From assembly GCF_900106995.1 (NCBI RefSeq), contig NZ_FNOK01000012.1, positions 62,001-126,000 of the forward strand: 64,000 bases of DNA. Reading direction: 5' to 3'. This document shows positions 56,797 through 63,283 of this stretch, in pieces. Positions within the stretch are counted from its first letter, which is position 1. Each line of letters opens with the position of its first letter. The DNA comes from Saccharopolyspora shandongensis (GTDB taxonomy: Bacteria; Actinomycetota; Actinomycetes; Mycobacteriales; Pseudonocardiaceae). The notes below the pieces were generated by a model. The model saw nothing but the letters and a program-made list of their open reading frames with translations. It had not been told where the DNA came from and made no database searches. The position numbers and the translations under genes were made by a program.

Positions 56797-57414
56797 TCAG
56801 CGGTCGCGTTGTGGCTTTCTGCCCAACCGGTGCAACAGCCGGTCCTGTTTCGATGCGCCCTGGGTGAGTGCGCCCTCAGGAGCGGCGAAGAACCGGTGGG
56901 TGGTCTCGATCGCGACGGGCGTTTCCGCCAACCCGGCGTAGATCTCTTCGAGATGGTCGTTGATCCACCCGACCAGGTCGGGGTTGAGATCGTCGTCGAC
57001 CCCGAGGGCCTGTGCCAGGTCCCACGTGTGGATTGTGGCGTCCGTGGTGCGCACGGCAAGTGCCTGTTGCCCGGTGACCTGTCCCAAGGGGTAGTCCAGC
57101 ACCTGTCGCAGGGCTCCGGGCCGGCCGAATGCTTCACCGCACGCCTGCGCTGACCGGGCGTACGCGCCAACTGGGTCCGTGCCCAATGCGTCGACGTCCC
57201 GCATCCGTAGGAATTCGGCGCTGGTACCGCCGGACAGCAGAGAAACGTAGTTGAGGTTTCCCCGGGTCATGTGGTTGACCAGTTGGCGCACGTTCCATTC
57301 AGTGCAAGGAGTCGGCAGGGACCATTGCTCGGGCTGGACCGATCGCAGCGTCCGTTCGAACTCGGCACTGGATAGGACGAACCGATCAACGACCCCGTCG
57401 AGAAAGTTGATCAC
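56797..57414 (-). CDS. DinB-like TIGR03086-type metal-binding protein
   Basis: A helical-bundle protein of 205 residues. The TIGR03086/DinB pattern is LPTPCTEWNVRQLVNHMTRGN (about 38-58, in parts), with the metal-binding His, followed by the DYPLGQVTG turn and the second His in RTTDATIHTWDLAQALG. Members are mycothiol-dependent or unknown. GTG 57414 is chosen because the helical domain begins VINFLDGVVDRF. The gene points leftward inside cassette 2, against the direction of the udg repeats. Confidence 0.82.
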   Translation of the reverse strand: MINFLDGVVDRFVLSSAEFERTLRSVQPEQWSLPTPCTEWNVRQLVNHMTRGNLNYVSLLSGGTSAEFLRMRDVDALGTDPVGAYARSAQACGEAFGRPGALRQVLDYPLGQVTGQQALAVRTTDATIHTWDLAQALGVDDDLNPDLVGWINDHLEEIYAGLAETPVAIETTHRFFAAPEGALTQGASKQDRLLHRLGRKPQRDR

Positions 57415-57567
57415 AGGGTGATCCTGCCTGCGGCAGGTGGCCAGCGCTGGCGGATATCCGACATCGTGCTCCACCTGCGCTGCTGCACAACAGCGTGTAC
57501 GGCCTGCCCGCTGGTCGGTCACGCCACGGTGGCGACCGTGCGGGGCATGGATCAGCGATCGGCTGCG

Positions 57568-57677
57568 TCCGTGAACCCGTTCACGTCTGCCAGCAGAACA
57601 CCTTCACGGGAAAGCTGACCCCGGCGATGCTCCGCGGCGTGCTGGAACACGCGAAGGAACTCGCGGGGGTTCCTTGA
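57568..57677 (+). repeat. udg 3'-end repeat R2
   Basis: This opens with TCCGTGAACCCGTTCAC (inverted repeat GTGAAC/GTTCAC), then the udg end to TGA 57675-57677, reading QQNTFTGKLTPAMLRGVLEH and AKELAGVP. Compared with R1 it has five changes over 79 nt, all synonymous in the udg frame. Confidence 0.9.
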
Positions 57678-57722
57678 ACGTGCGCTGATGCCGTTGTTGG
57701 CGTGTGACCGGCGAGCGCAGCT

Positions 57723-57754
57723 GCTAAGTACGTCACGTACTTGACGTACTTAGC
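57723..57754. promoter_or_regulatory. 32-bp palindromic operator of the Phd/HicB-HicA-like pair
   Basis: GCTAAGTACGTC (57723-57734) and GACGTACTTAGC (57743-57754) form a perfect 12-bp inverted repeat around ACGTACTT, itself rich in TACGT. It lies 42 bp before the antitoxin start, as expected for autoregulation. Confidence 0.78.
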
Positions 57755-57796
57755 AAGGTGGGGCAGGCGGTCGACGACCGAACTAGGGGAGTTGCC

Positions 57797-58213
57797 ATGT
57801 CTGCCGTTCACTACAACAGCTATACCGATGCGCGGGCGCATCTGAAGGACCTGTTGGATGCGGCTGAGCGGGGTCAAGTCGCCACGGTCCGCCGTGAATC
57901 CGCCAGAACGGCTGTTGTCGATGTGGAGCGGTTGCGTCATTTCCTTGCGTCGCTCGTGCCTTCGCGTGCACAGGTGGTCCCCGAGGCTGGCGGCTGGTCC
58001 GTGTTCATCCCAGGTCTCCCGGTGGCCGCGGATGGAGCAACGTTCGATGAGGCGATCATCGAGATGGTCGAAGCGCTGCGCGAGTATGCCGATGACTGGC
58101 AGGAGCGCTTGCTGGATGCTCCGAATCATCGCGAGAACTGGGGGCTGGTTCAGTTGATCAGCCTCAGCGATGATGCCCAGCTGACCGACTGGCTCGTCGG
58201 GTCGGCGCGATGA
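57797..58213 (+). CDS. Antitoxin with Phd/YefM-like and HicB-like parts
   Basis: A 138-residue protein. Residues 1-55 resemble a Phd/YefM antitoxin (YNSYTDARAHLKDLLDAAER, then VATVRRESARTAVVDVERL). Residues about 65-110 resemble a HicB module (GGWSVFIPGLPVAADGATFD, then EAIIEMVEALREY). Such a combination occurs in toxin-antitoxin loci with HicA-like partners. ATG 57797 follows a GGGGAG site; the stop overlaps the next start (ATGA). The upstream 32-bp palindrome is the likely self-operator. Confidence 0.8.
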   Translation: MSAVHYNSYTDARAHLKDLLDAAERGQVATVRRESARTAVVDVERLRHFLASLVPSRAQVVPEAGGWSVFIPGLPVAADGATFDEAIIEMVEALREYADDWQERLLDAPNHRENWGLVQLISLSDDAQLTDWLVGSAR

Positions 58214-58635
58214 CATGGCCGCAGTCGACGCGCAAAGACCATGACACCTTCTGCCGAGTCGAGGAGTGGCGTCCGGCCCGCGATGCACGTGGGCGAACCG
58301 GCACACACCACGTCACCTACGAACTCGGGCTCCCTGACGGACGGATCTTGCGAACCAGAATTTCGCATCCGGTAGACCGGAGCAATTACGGCAGAAGTAT
58401 GTGGGCCCACATCCTGCGCGATCACCTCCAGGTCGAAGAGGGCGTTTTCTGGGCCTGTGCCCAGGACGGCGTCAAGCCGGATCGCGGGATGCCTTCGGCA
58501 CCAGCAGAGGCACTGCCCGCAGACCTCGTTTACTTGTTGATCTCCCGAGTTGGCCTCGACGAGGCTCAGGTAGCGGAAATGAGCAAGGACGAAGCCGTGG
58601 CTCGGGTGCAGCGGTACTGGACGGAAGGCAGCTGA
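58210..58635 (+). CDS. HicA-like toxin (putative translational repressor)
   Basis: A 141-residue protein starting TWPQSTRKDHDTFCRVEEW. The central region THHVTYELGLPDGRILRTRI, then SHPVDRSNYGRSMWAHILRD, is the form found in proteins annotated as cytotoxic translational repressors, with the His (HHVTY) and HPVDR residues typical of HicA-like mRNA interferases. The C-terminal part ends VARVQRYWTEGS. It overlaps the antitoxin gene by 4 nt. Confidence 0.82.
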   Translation: MTWPQSTRKDHDTFCRVEEWRPARDARGRTGTHHVTYELGLPDGRILRTRISHPVDRSNYGRSMWAHILRDHLQVEEGVFWACAQDGVKPDRGMPSAPAEALPADLVYLLISRVGLDEAQVAEMSKDEAVARVQRYWTEGS

Positions 58636-58701
58636 TCTCGTCGGCCGAGCAGTACCGCAGCTATCAACGCGATGTCGGTACCCCGTGGCGGATTTCCCGG
58701 C

Positions 58702-58997
58702 ATGACGGGACCGAACCCCAAAGCTGATCTTCATCGTTATCTGAAGGCCGCCTGTGAAGCCCTGCTATGGAAGCTCGACGGGTTCCCGAATACGACATCC
58801 GCCGTCCGCTGACACTGACGGGCACCAATCTGCTGGGACTGATCAAGCAGGTTGCCAGCATCGAGCCGGGTTACTTCGGTGAGACGTTCGGGCGTCCGTT
58901 CGAGGAGCCGTTGCCGTGGTTGCAGGACGACGCCGAACCCAACGCGGACATGTGGGCATCCGCCGACGAGTCACGAGAGTGGATCATCGGGCTGTAC
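58702..58997 (+). pseudogene. Truncated, frameshifted DUF664 (DinB superfamily) gene
   Basis: From ATG 58702 the frame reads MTGPNPKADLHRYLKAACEA then LLWKLDGF. Near 58785 the homology moves to another frame (EYDIRRPLTLTGTNLLGLIK, then EPGYFGETFGRPF, LPWLQDD, EPNADMWASADESREWII), consistent with one lost base. The gene stops abruptly at the start of R3 (58998), so about half of the usual DUF664 length is missing. The break lies exactly at the repeat, supporting a recombination junction. Confidence 0.8.
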
Positions 58998-59064
58998 GAC
59001 CCCGGCGATGCTCCGCGGTGTGCTGGAGCACGCGAAGGAACTCGCCGGGGTGCGTCGGCGATGA
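58998..59064 (+). repeat. udg 3'-end repeat R3 (short)
   Basis: This carries only the last part of the udg end, from GACCCCGGCGATGCTCCGCGG to the stop TGA 59062-59064, reading TPAMLRGVLEHAKELAGVRRR. Compared with R2 the shared part differs by three synonymous bases. It fuses to the DUF664 remnant on the left and marks the right end of the island. Confidence 0.85.
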
Positions 59065-59077
59065 GTAGCGTGGCGAC

Positions 59078-59296
59078 GTGATCACGAAGTGGGTTCGTTG
59101 CGGCGTGGCCGATCGGGATGGATTCGATCGTGGTCAGCAGGGCTGGACGGCGTTGCGGTAGCTGCCCGGATTCCTCGGCCAGTACGGCGGCTGGAGCAGG
59201 TGCCCGGGCGGCGTCGAGATCGCGAACATCGTCGCCTTCTGGGCGGATTCGGACAGCTACGAGTCGCTACCATCTGCAGATGGTTCGCAGCAGTAA
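59078..59296 (+). pseudogene. DUF4937-like gene interrupted by a TAG
   Basis: From GTG 59078 the frame reads ITKWVRCGVADRDGFDRGQQ then GWTALR, then TAG, then LPGFLGQYGGWSRC, GGVEIANIVAFWADSDSY, and a short tail ending at TAA 59294-59296. This is the small DUF4937 (YdbC-like) pattern of about 70-plus residues, with an internal stop where GE-type residues are usual, and a shortened C-terminus. It lies directly after the island's right end and is probably an ancestral neighbour of udg. Confidence 0.65.
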
Positions 59297-59669
59297 GAAG
59301 GCTCGACGCCTCGTGATCGATGACGCCACCTTCCTGTGGTCGGTGCGCCACCAGCACCACGTCGAGCAGGACCAGCGCCAGCTCTGCCGCGAGGTCCTCG
59401 GGATCAGCCGCCTCGGAACGGTTGGGCGAGTCCGGATCGTCTTCGAGGGCGGCGCCGGTCGGCTGGTCCCCGATGGCCTGCTGCACTCCGGAGGCGTTGG
59501 CACCGGGGGAAGTTGGCTCAACCTGCACGAGCCGGGCACGGTGCGAGCCCTGCTCGACGAGGCCCTGGCCAACGGGTGGGCCCCGGACGATCGGTCGATC
59601 AAGCAGATCGACGGCTGGCTCCTCTTCGACGCGGTGTCCGCGCGCCGGAACGCGCCCCAGTCCGTCTGA
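59280..59669 (+). CDS. Conserved hypothetical protein
   Basis: A 129-residue soluble protein. RRLVIDDATFLWSVRHQHHV near the N-terminus and the GSWLNLHEPGTVRALLDEAL, then DDRSIKQIDGWLLFD region are the recognisable features, common in small actinobacterial proteins of unknown role. ATG 59280 overlaps the end of the DUF4937 pseudogene. There is no good ribosome-binding site. Confidence 0.65.
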   Translation: MVRSSKKARRLVIDDATFLWSVRHQHHVEQDQRQLCREVLGISRLGTVGRVRIVFEGGAGRLVPDGLLHSGGVGTGGSWLNLHEPGTVRALLDEALANGWAPDDRSIKQIDGWLLFDAVSARRNAPQSV

Positions 59670-59797
59670 CATCGCCGCTGCGGGGATGTTCACCGGCGAT
59701 AGCCGGACAGCGTCCGCTTCGTGACCTGGCGGAACGGTTCTGTTAAGACCTCGTTGCGCATCGAGGCCGGTCGGCCGGCTCCTGACAGCATGGCGGG

Positions 59798-60316
59798 ATG
59801 GCCGCGAAATTGATGGTCCGGGACGCCGAACCCGGTGACGTGGAAGCGATCGGCGAGTTGTTCCGGCGGTACGTCGAGACCACGGTGACGTTCGAGGAAG
59901 TGCCGCCGACGGCGCAGGACTGGCGGAGCAAGACCGACGCGGCGGCGCGAGACGGCTGGCCGTTCCTGGCGGCAACGCTGGACGGCGAACTGGTCGGCTA
60001 CGCCTACGTGTCCTCGTGGCGCCCCAAACCCGCCTACCGCCACACCGTCGAGAACACGATCTACCTGCACCCCGACCACGTCGGGCGCGGCATCGGCCGC
60101 CGCCTGCTCGGCGAACTCCTGCGGCGCGCGGCAGCGGCGGGAGCACACCAGGTCATCGCCGTGATCGCGGATTCCGGCAACCCGGCTTCGGAGGCACTGC
60201 ACCGCAAAGCGGGGTTCGAGGTCGTCGGCAAGCTGAACAAGGTCGGCCACAAGAAGGGAAAGTGGATCGACACGACCCTGATGCAACTCGACCTGACGAA
60301 CCACCACACCCCCTGA
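59798..60316 (+). CDS. GNAT acetyltransferase, phosphinothricin N-acetyltransferase-like
   Basis: Transfers acetyl from acetyl-CoA to an amine. The product has 172 residues. The GNAT core is VRDAEPGDVEAIGELFRRYV, then TVTFEEVPPT, the strand VGYAYVSSWRPKPAYRHTVE, and the acetyl-CoA loop DHVGRGIGRRLLGELLRRA. NPASEALHRKAGFEVVGKL follows. These match the Pat/Bar subgroup, which can acetylate phosphinothricin or methionine sulfoximine. ATG 59798 is used. Confidence 0.88.
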   Translation: MAAKLMVRDAEPGDVEAIGELFRRYVETTVTFEEVPPTAQDWRSKTDAAARDGWPFLAATLDGELVGYAYVSSWRPKPAYRHTVENTIYLHPDHVGRGIGRRLLGELLRRAAAAGAHQVIAVIADSGNPASEALHRKAGFEVVGKLNKVGHKKGKWIDTTLMQLDLTNHHTP

Positions 60317-60399
60317 TCGGCTGCTGGGCCGATTCGCCGCAGCAGGCGGAGGGGTCGGCCAACGCATAGGGCTGGGAACGGAACGGTAACGTACTAAGA

Positions 60400-61185
60400 G
60401 TGATTGATCAGCTACGCACGGTATCGGCGGAGCGGGAACTTCGCGTTGGCGTCTACGTGGACGCCTTCAACGTCTACTACGGAGCACGCGCGGCATGTGG
60501 ACGCGGAACGGCGGGATGGAGATGGCTGGATCTCGCTGCCCTCGCGAAGGTGCTGATCAATCCACGGGTCTGGCCGAATGCCCGCCTAGTGGCGGTGGTC
60601 TACTGCACCGCGCCGCGTGATCGCGAAGGTGATGACTCCTCGCTTCGCGATCAGCAAACCTACATCGGTGCATTGCGGAACTACATCCCGGAGCTCCTGA
60701 TCGTGAACGGAAAGTACGTCCCTCGCGTGAAAACCGGCGTGCTGATCGAGAGGGCTCAGAATGGGCGGCCGCAGCGCAGGGTGCCGGCCCCGCCTGCTGA
60801 TCAGCTTCCGGGCTGGTTGCCCGCGGAGGCGGTCGAAGGTCCAGGCGGAGCTCCGGAGCTGTTGGTTTCGGTGAGCACCTTCGAGGAGAAGGGCTCCGAC
60901 GTCAATGTGGCCTCGCAGCTGCTCATTGATGTCCTGTCGAGGCGAGTGGACGCGGCTATGGTGTTCTCGAACGACAGTGATCTGCACTACCCGTTGCAGC
61001 ACGCGCGCTTGCACATACCGGTTGCGACGATCAACCCGAGTGTCAAGGCGACTGCGATGGATCTCCGGGGCAACCGCGATGATGGGGCTGGCGGCCACTG
61101 GTGGCGGCGGTTGCGCCCCGAGGACTTCTTCAAGAGCCAACTTCCGGACCAGGTCGGTCCGTATATCAAACCGTTCGGTTGGTGA
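60400..61185 (+). CDS. NYN-domain (PIN-like) nuclease-type protein
   Basis: A 261-residue protein, GTG start 60400. The NYN features are the N-terminal RVGVYVDAFNVYYGARAACG with the catalytic-type Asp and Asn, an internal KGSDVNVASQLLIDVL (Asp), and AAMVFSNDSDLHYPL (DSD) before a final strand, giving the acidic set expected of PIN-like RNases. FEEKGSDVNV is particularly typical. A role in RNA processing or defense is inferred; the targets are unknown. It is less GC-rich than the flanking genes. Confidence 0.82.
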   Translation: MIDQLRTVSAERELRVGVYVDAFNVYYGARAACGRGTAGWRWLDLAALAKVLINPRVWPNARLVAVVYCTAPRDREGDDSSLRDQQTYIGALRNYIPELLIVNGKYVPRVKTGVLIERAQNGRPQRRVPAPPADQLPGWLPAEAVEGPGGAPELLVSVSTFEEKGSDVNVASQLLIDVLSRRVDAAMVFSNDSDLHYPLQHARLHIPVATINPSVKATAMDLRGNRDDGAGGHWWRRLRPEDFFKSQLPDQVGPYIKPFGW

Positions 61186-61641
61186 CATGCGTCAGCTGAG
61201 TTGACGGCAACGGCCTTGGCGGTATAGTGATCGCCATACCACCCGGTTCTCTCGTTCGCGAGGGGCCGGGTCTTTTCATGTGCTTCCCTGTTTGGCGATG
61301 CGGAACTCGCCCTCGCAGCCGCCCGCGAGCTCGGTTGCGAATGACGTCGGCCGAGCAGTAGCGCTCGGGATCGGTTCGGCCCGGCTGGGGCGATCTTCCC
61401 GGAAGAATTTTCGCGAGCGTGGGCATCGGCGCTCAAGATTCGGTAGGGTGGCCTGAACCAGCCTCCATGACACCTCGGTGATGTCACTCTGACGTCACCT
61501 ATCGCCGCCCTCGCAGGGCGCGTACGCAGCGCGTTTGTTCGTGCACAACGCGTTGATCGTGATCGATGCCACCCGCGACTGGCGTCACATTAAGGGGGGT
61601 CGGCGCAGCGCGAATGCGGTCAGTGGTGCGACCATGCAGGC
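61186..61641. promoter_or_regulatory. Intergenic region with a strong promoter, terminator and operator-like repeat
   Basis: No gene is seen. TTGACG (61201-61206) and TATAGT (61223-61228) with a 16-nt spacer form a near-consensus promoter pointing right. Only about 13 nt beyond it is a terminator: ACCCGG (61241-61246) / CCGGGT (61266-61271), with inner CTCG-TTCG-CGAG and then CTTTTC. An inverted repeat GGTGATGTCA-CTC-TGACGTCACC (61477-61499) upstream of ndh may be its operator. The ndh start lies at 61642. Confidence 0.65.
61241..61276 (+). terminator. Terminator with UUCG tetraloop
   Basis: Stem ACCCGG/CCGGGT with inner CTCG/CGAG around TTCG, then TCTTTT. It follows the NYN gene by 55 nt and the promoter's expected start by about 6 nt. 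Confidence 0.85.
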
Positions 61642-62964
61642 ATGGCTGGTAAATCCGATCCCACGCGGATTCTCATCCTCGGCGGCGGTTACGTCGGCAT
61701 GTACACGGCACTTCAGCTGCAGAAGAAGCTGGGTCGCCGTGAGGCCTCCGTGACGGTCGTCGATCCTCAGCCGCACATGACCTACCAGCCCTTCCTCCCG
61801 GAAGCGGCCGCGGGTTCGGTCGAACCCCGCCACGTGGTAGCGCCACTGCGACGAGTGTTGAAGCGGTGCCATGTGGTCACCGCCGCTGTCACCGAGATCA
61901 AGCACGACGAGAAGGTCGTGACGGTCGAGAACCCGCAGACCGGTTCCGAGGACATCGCCTACGACGTGCTGATCGTGGCGCTCGGTTCGGTTTCACGGCT
62001 GCTGCCGATCCCCGGCCTCGCCGAGGAGGGCATCTCGCTGAAGACCGTTGGCGAAGCCACCTACCTGCGCAACCACGTGCTGGGCAAGATGGACGCCGCG
62101 GCCAACACCGACGACCCCGAGCTGCGCGACCGGCTGCTGACGTTCACCTTCGTCGGCGGCGGCTTCGCAGGCGTCGAGGCGCTGGCGGAGCTGGAGGACA
62201 TGGCCCGCTACGCCACGCGCTACTACGACAACATCAAGCCCGACGACATGTCCTGGGCGCTCGTCGAGGCCGCCGGCCGGGTGATGCCCGAGGTCAGCGA
62301 GAAGATGGGCGTCTACGTCGTCAAGGCCCTCGAAGAGCGCGGCATCAAGGTCTACCTGAACACCTTCCTGAAGTCCGTCGAGGGCGGGCACGCGGTGCTC
62401 TCCGACGGCACGGAGTTCGACACCGACACCCTGGTGTGGAACGCGGGTGTGAAGGCCAACCCGGTGCTGAAGAACACCGACCTGCCGCTGGACGAGCGCG
62501 GCCGGGTCAAGGCCACCGCGCACCTGCAGGTCGAGGGTCTGCCCGGCGTGTGGGCGGCCGGTGACTGCGCCGCGGTCCCGGACCTGTCCAAGACCGAGGA
62601 GAACCCCGGCGCCACCTGCGCGCCTTCCGCGCAGCACGCGGTGCGGCAGGCCAACCAGCTGGCCAAGAACGTGTTGGCCTCGCTGCGCGGCAAGTCGACC
62701 AAGGAGTACCGCCACGCCTACGCCGGCTCGGTCGCCGGCATGGGGCTGTACAAGGGCGTCGCCGACGTCTACGGCTTCAAGGCCAAGGGCTTCATCGCGT
62801 GGTTCATGCACCGCTCGTACCACGTGAGCCGGATGCCCACGTTCAACCGCAAGCTGCGCATCATCATCGACTGGACGCTGGCGTTCCTGTTCAAGCGCGA
62901 AGTCGTGTCGATGGGTCAGATCCAGAACCCGCGGGCCGCGTTCGAGCGGGCCGCCGAGAGCTGA
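61642..62964 (+). CDS. ndh: Type II NADH:quinone oxidoreductase
   Basis: A peripheral membrane flavoprotein of 440 residues that passes electrons from NADH to the quinone pool without pumping protons. The FAD motif LGGGYVGMYTALQLQ is at about 13-27, and the NAD motif FTFVGGGFAGVEALAELEDM at about 171-190. The quinone-site-type QHAVRQANQLAKN lies near 333. WAAGDCAAVPDL is the second FAD segment. A basic amphipathic C-terminus follows, with FLFKREVVSMGQIQ. The upstream region has a palindrome that may bind a regulator. A strong terminator follows. Confidence 0.93.
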   Translation: MAGKSDPTRILILGGGYVGMYTALQLQKKLGRREASVTVVDPQPHMTYQPFLPEAAAGSVEPRHVVAPLRRVLKRCHVVTAAVTEIKHDEKVVTVENPQTGSEDIAYDVLIVALGSVSRLLPIPGLAEEGISLKTVGEATYLRNHVLGKMDAAANTDDPELRDRLLTFTFVGGGFAGVEALAELEDMARYATRYYDNIKPDDMSWALVEAAGRVMPEVSEKMGVYVVKALEERGIKVYLNTFLKSVEGGHAVLSDGTEFDTDTLVWNAGVKANPVLKNTDLPLDERGRVKATAHLQVEGLPGVWAAGDCAAVPDLSKTEENPGATCAPSAQHAVRQANQLAKNVLASLRGKSTKEYRHAYAGSVAGMGLYKGVADVYGFKAKGFIAWFMHRSYHVSRMPTFNRKLRIIIDWTLAFLFKREVVSMGQIQNPRAAFERAAES

Positions 62965-62997
62965 CCGGCGCCAACGACCGGGCACTCGCAGCTACGG

Positions 62998-63025
62998 GGC
63001 CGCGTGCCGGAATGGGCACGCGGCC
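62998..63025 (+). terminator. Terminator after ndh
   Basis: GGCCGCGTGCC (62998-63008) and GGCACGCGGCC (63015-63025) form a perfect 11-bp stem followed by TTCTTGT, an intrinsic terminator. Confidence 0.85.
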
Positions 63026-63131
63026 TTCTTGTCCCCGACGCCGTGCTCCGTGCGGGCTATCTGGAGGGCGGCTAACCTTGACAATCCGTAGCGGGAAATC
63101 GAAGACTATAGCGAGTTCGTCACCTGAAAGG

Positions 63132-63281
63132 ATGCGTCACACGGGGGAAGGGGTGAATCCCTTGACGCTGAAAGAACTTGCCGCCCTACTGCGGAGCGGT
63201 GCTGTTGAGGAAGGTCCGCTCGCGGACTTCGCGGAGGACTACCAGGAAGCATCTCGGGTCTTCCGGAAGAAGGACGACTGA
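63132..63281 (+). CDS. Small acidic ORF, candidate precursor for the adjacent ATP-grasp enzyme
   Basis: 49 codons from ATG 63132, or 42-43 from GTG 63153 or TTG 63162, which are better placed relative to GGGGGAAGG. The sequence runs LTLKELAALLRSGAVEEGPL then ADFAEDYQEASRVFRKKDD: a leader-like amphipathic helix followed by an acidic tail with Asp, Glu, Tyr, Ser and Lys residues. It ends 2 nt before the next start, so it is co-transcribed with the ATP-grasp gene. ATP-grasp enzymes of this family macrocyclise ribosomal peptides by linking acidic side chains to Ser, Thr or Lys. This is a candidate, not a recognised precursor family. Confidence 0.55.
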   Translation: MRHTGEGVNPLTLKELAALLRSGAVEEGPLADFAEDYQEASRVFRKKDD

Positions 63282-63283
63282 GC

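Noticed and set aside
57495-57677. A 60-codon ORF ending in the udg C-terminus at R2
   Set aside because: Only the last 30 codons resemble udg; the upstream part is arbitrary sequence and there is no ribosome-binding site. It is a repeat, not a gene.
54335-59064. Reading the udg-end repeats as an integron attC array or a CRISPR
   Set aside because: The repeats are coding-derived, about 67-110 bp, few, widely and unevenly spaced, and one cargo gene points backward. No integron integrase or cas gene is present.
61477-61499. The inverted repeat before ndh as a Rex operator
   Set aside because: Rex sites follow TTGTGA-type arms; GGTGATGTCA arms do not match, so no specific regulator is named.
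63078-63112. TTGACA (63078) and TATAGC (63107) as a promoter for the RiPP-like pair
   Set aside because: The spacer is 23 nt, too long for a normal vegetative promoter; another -10 could not be placed convincingly.
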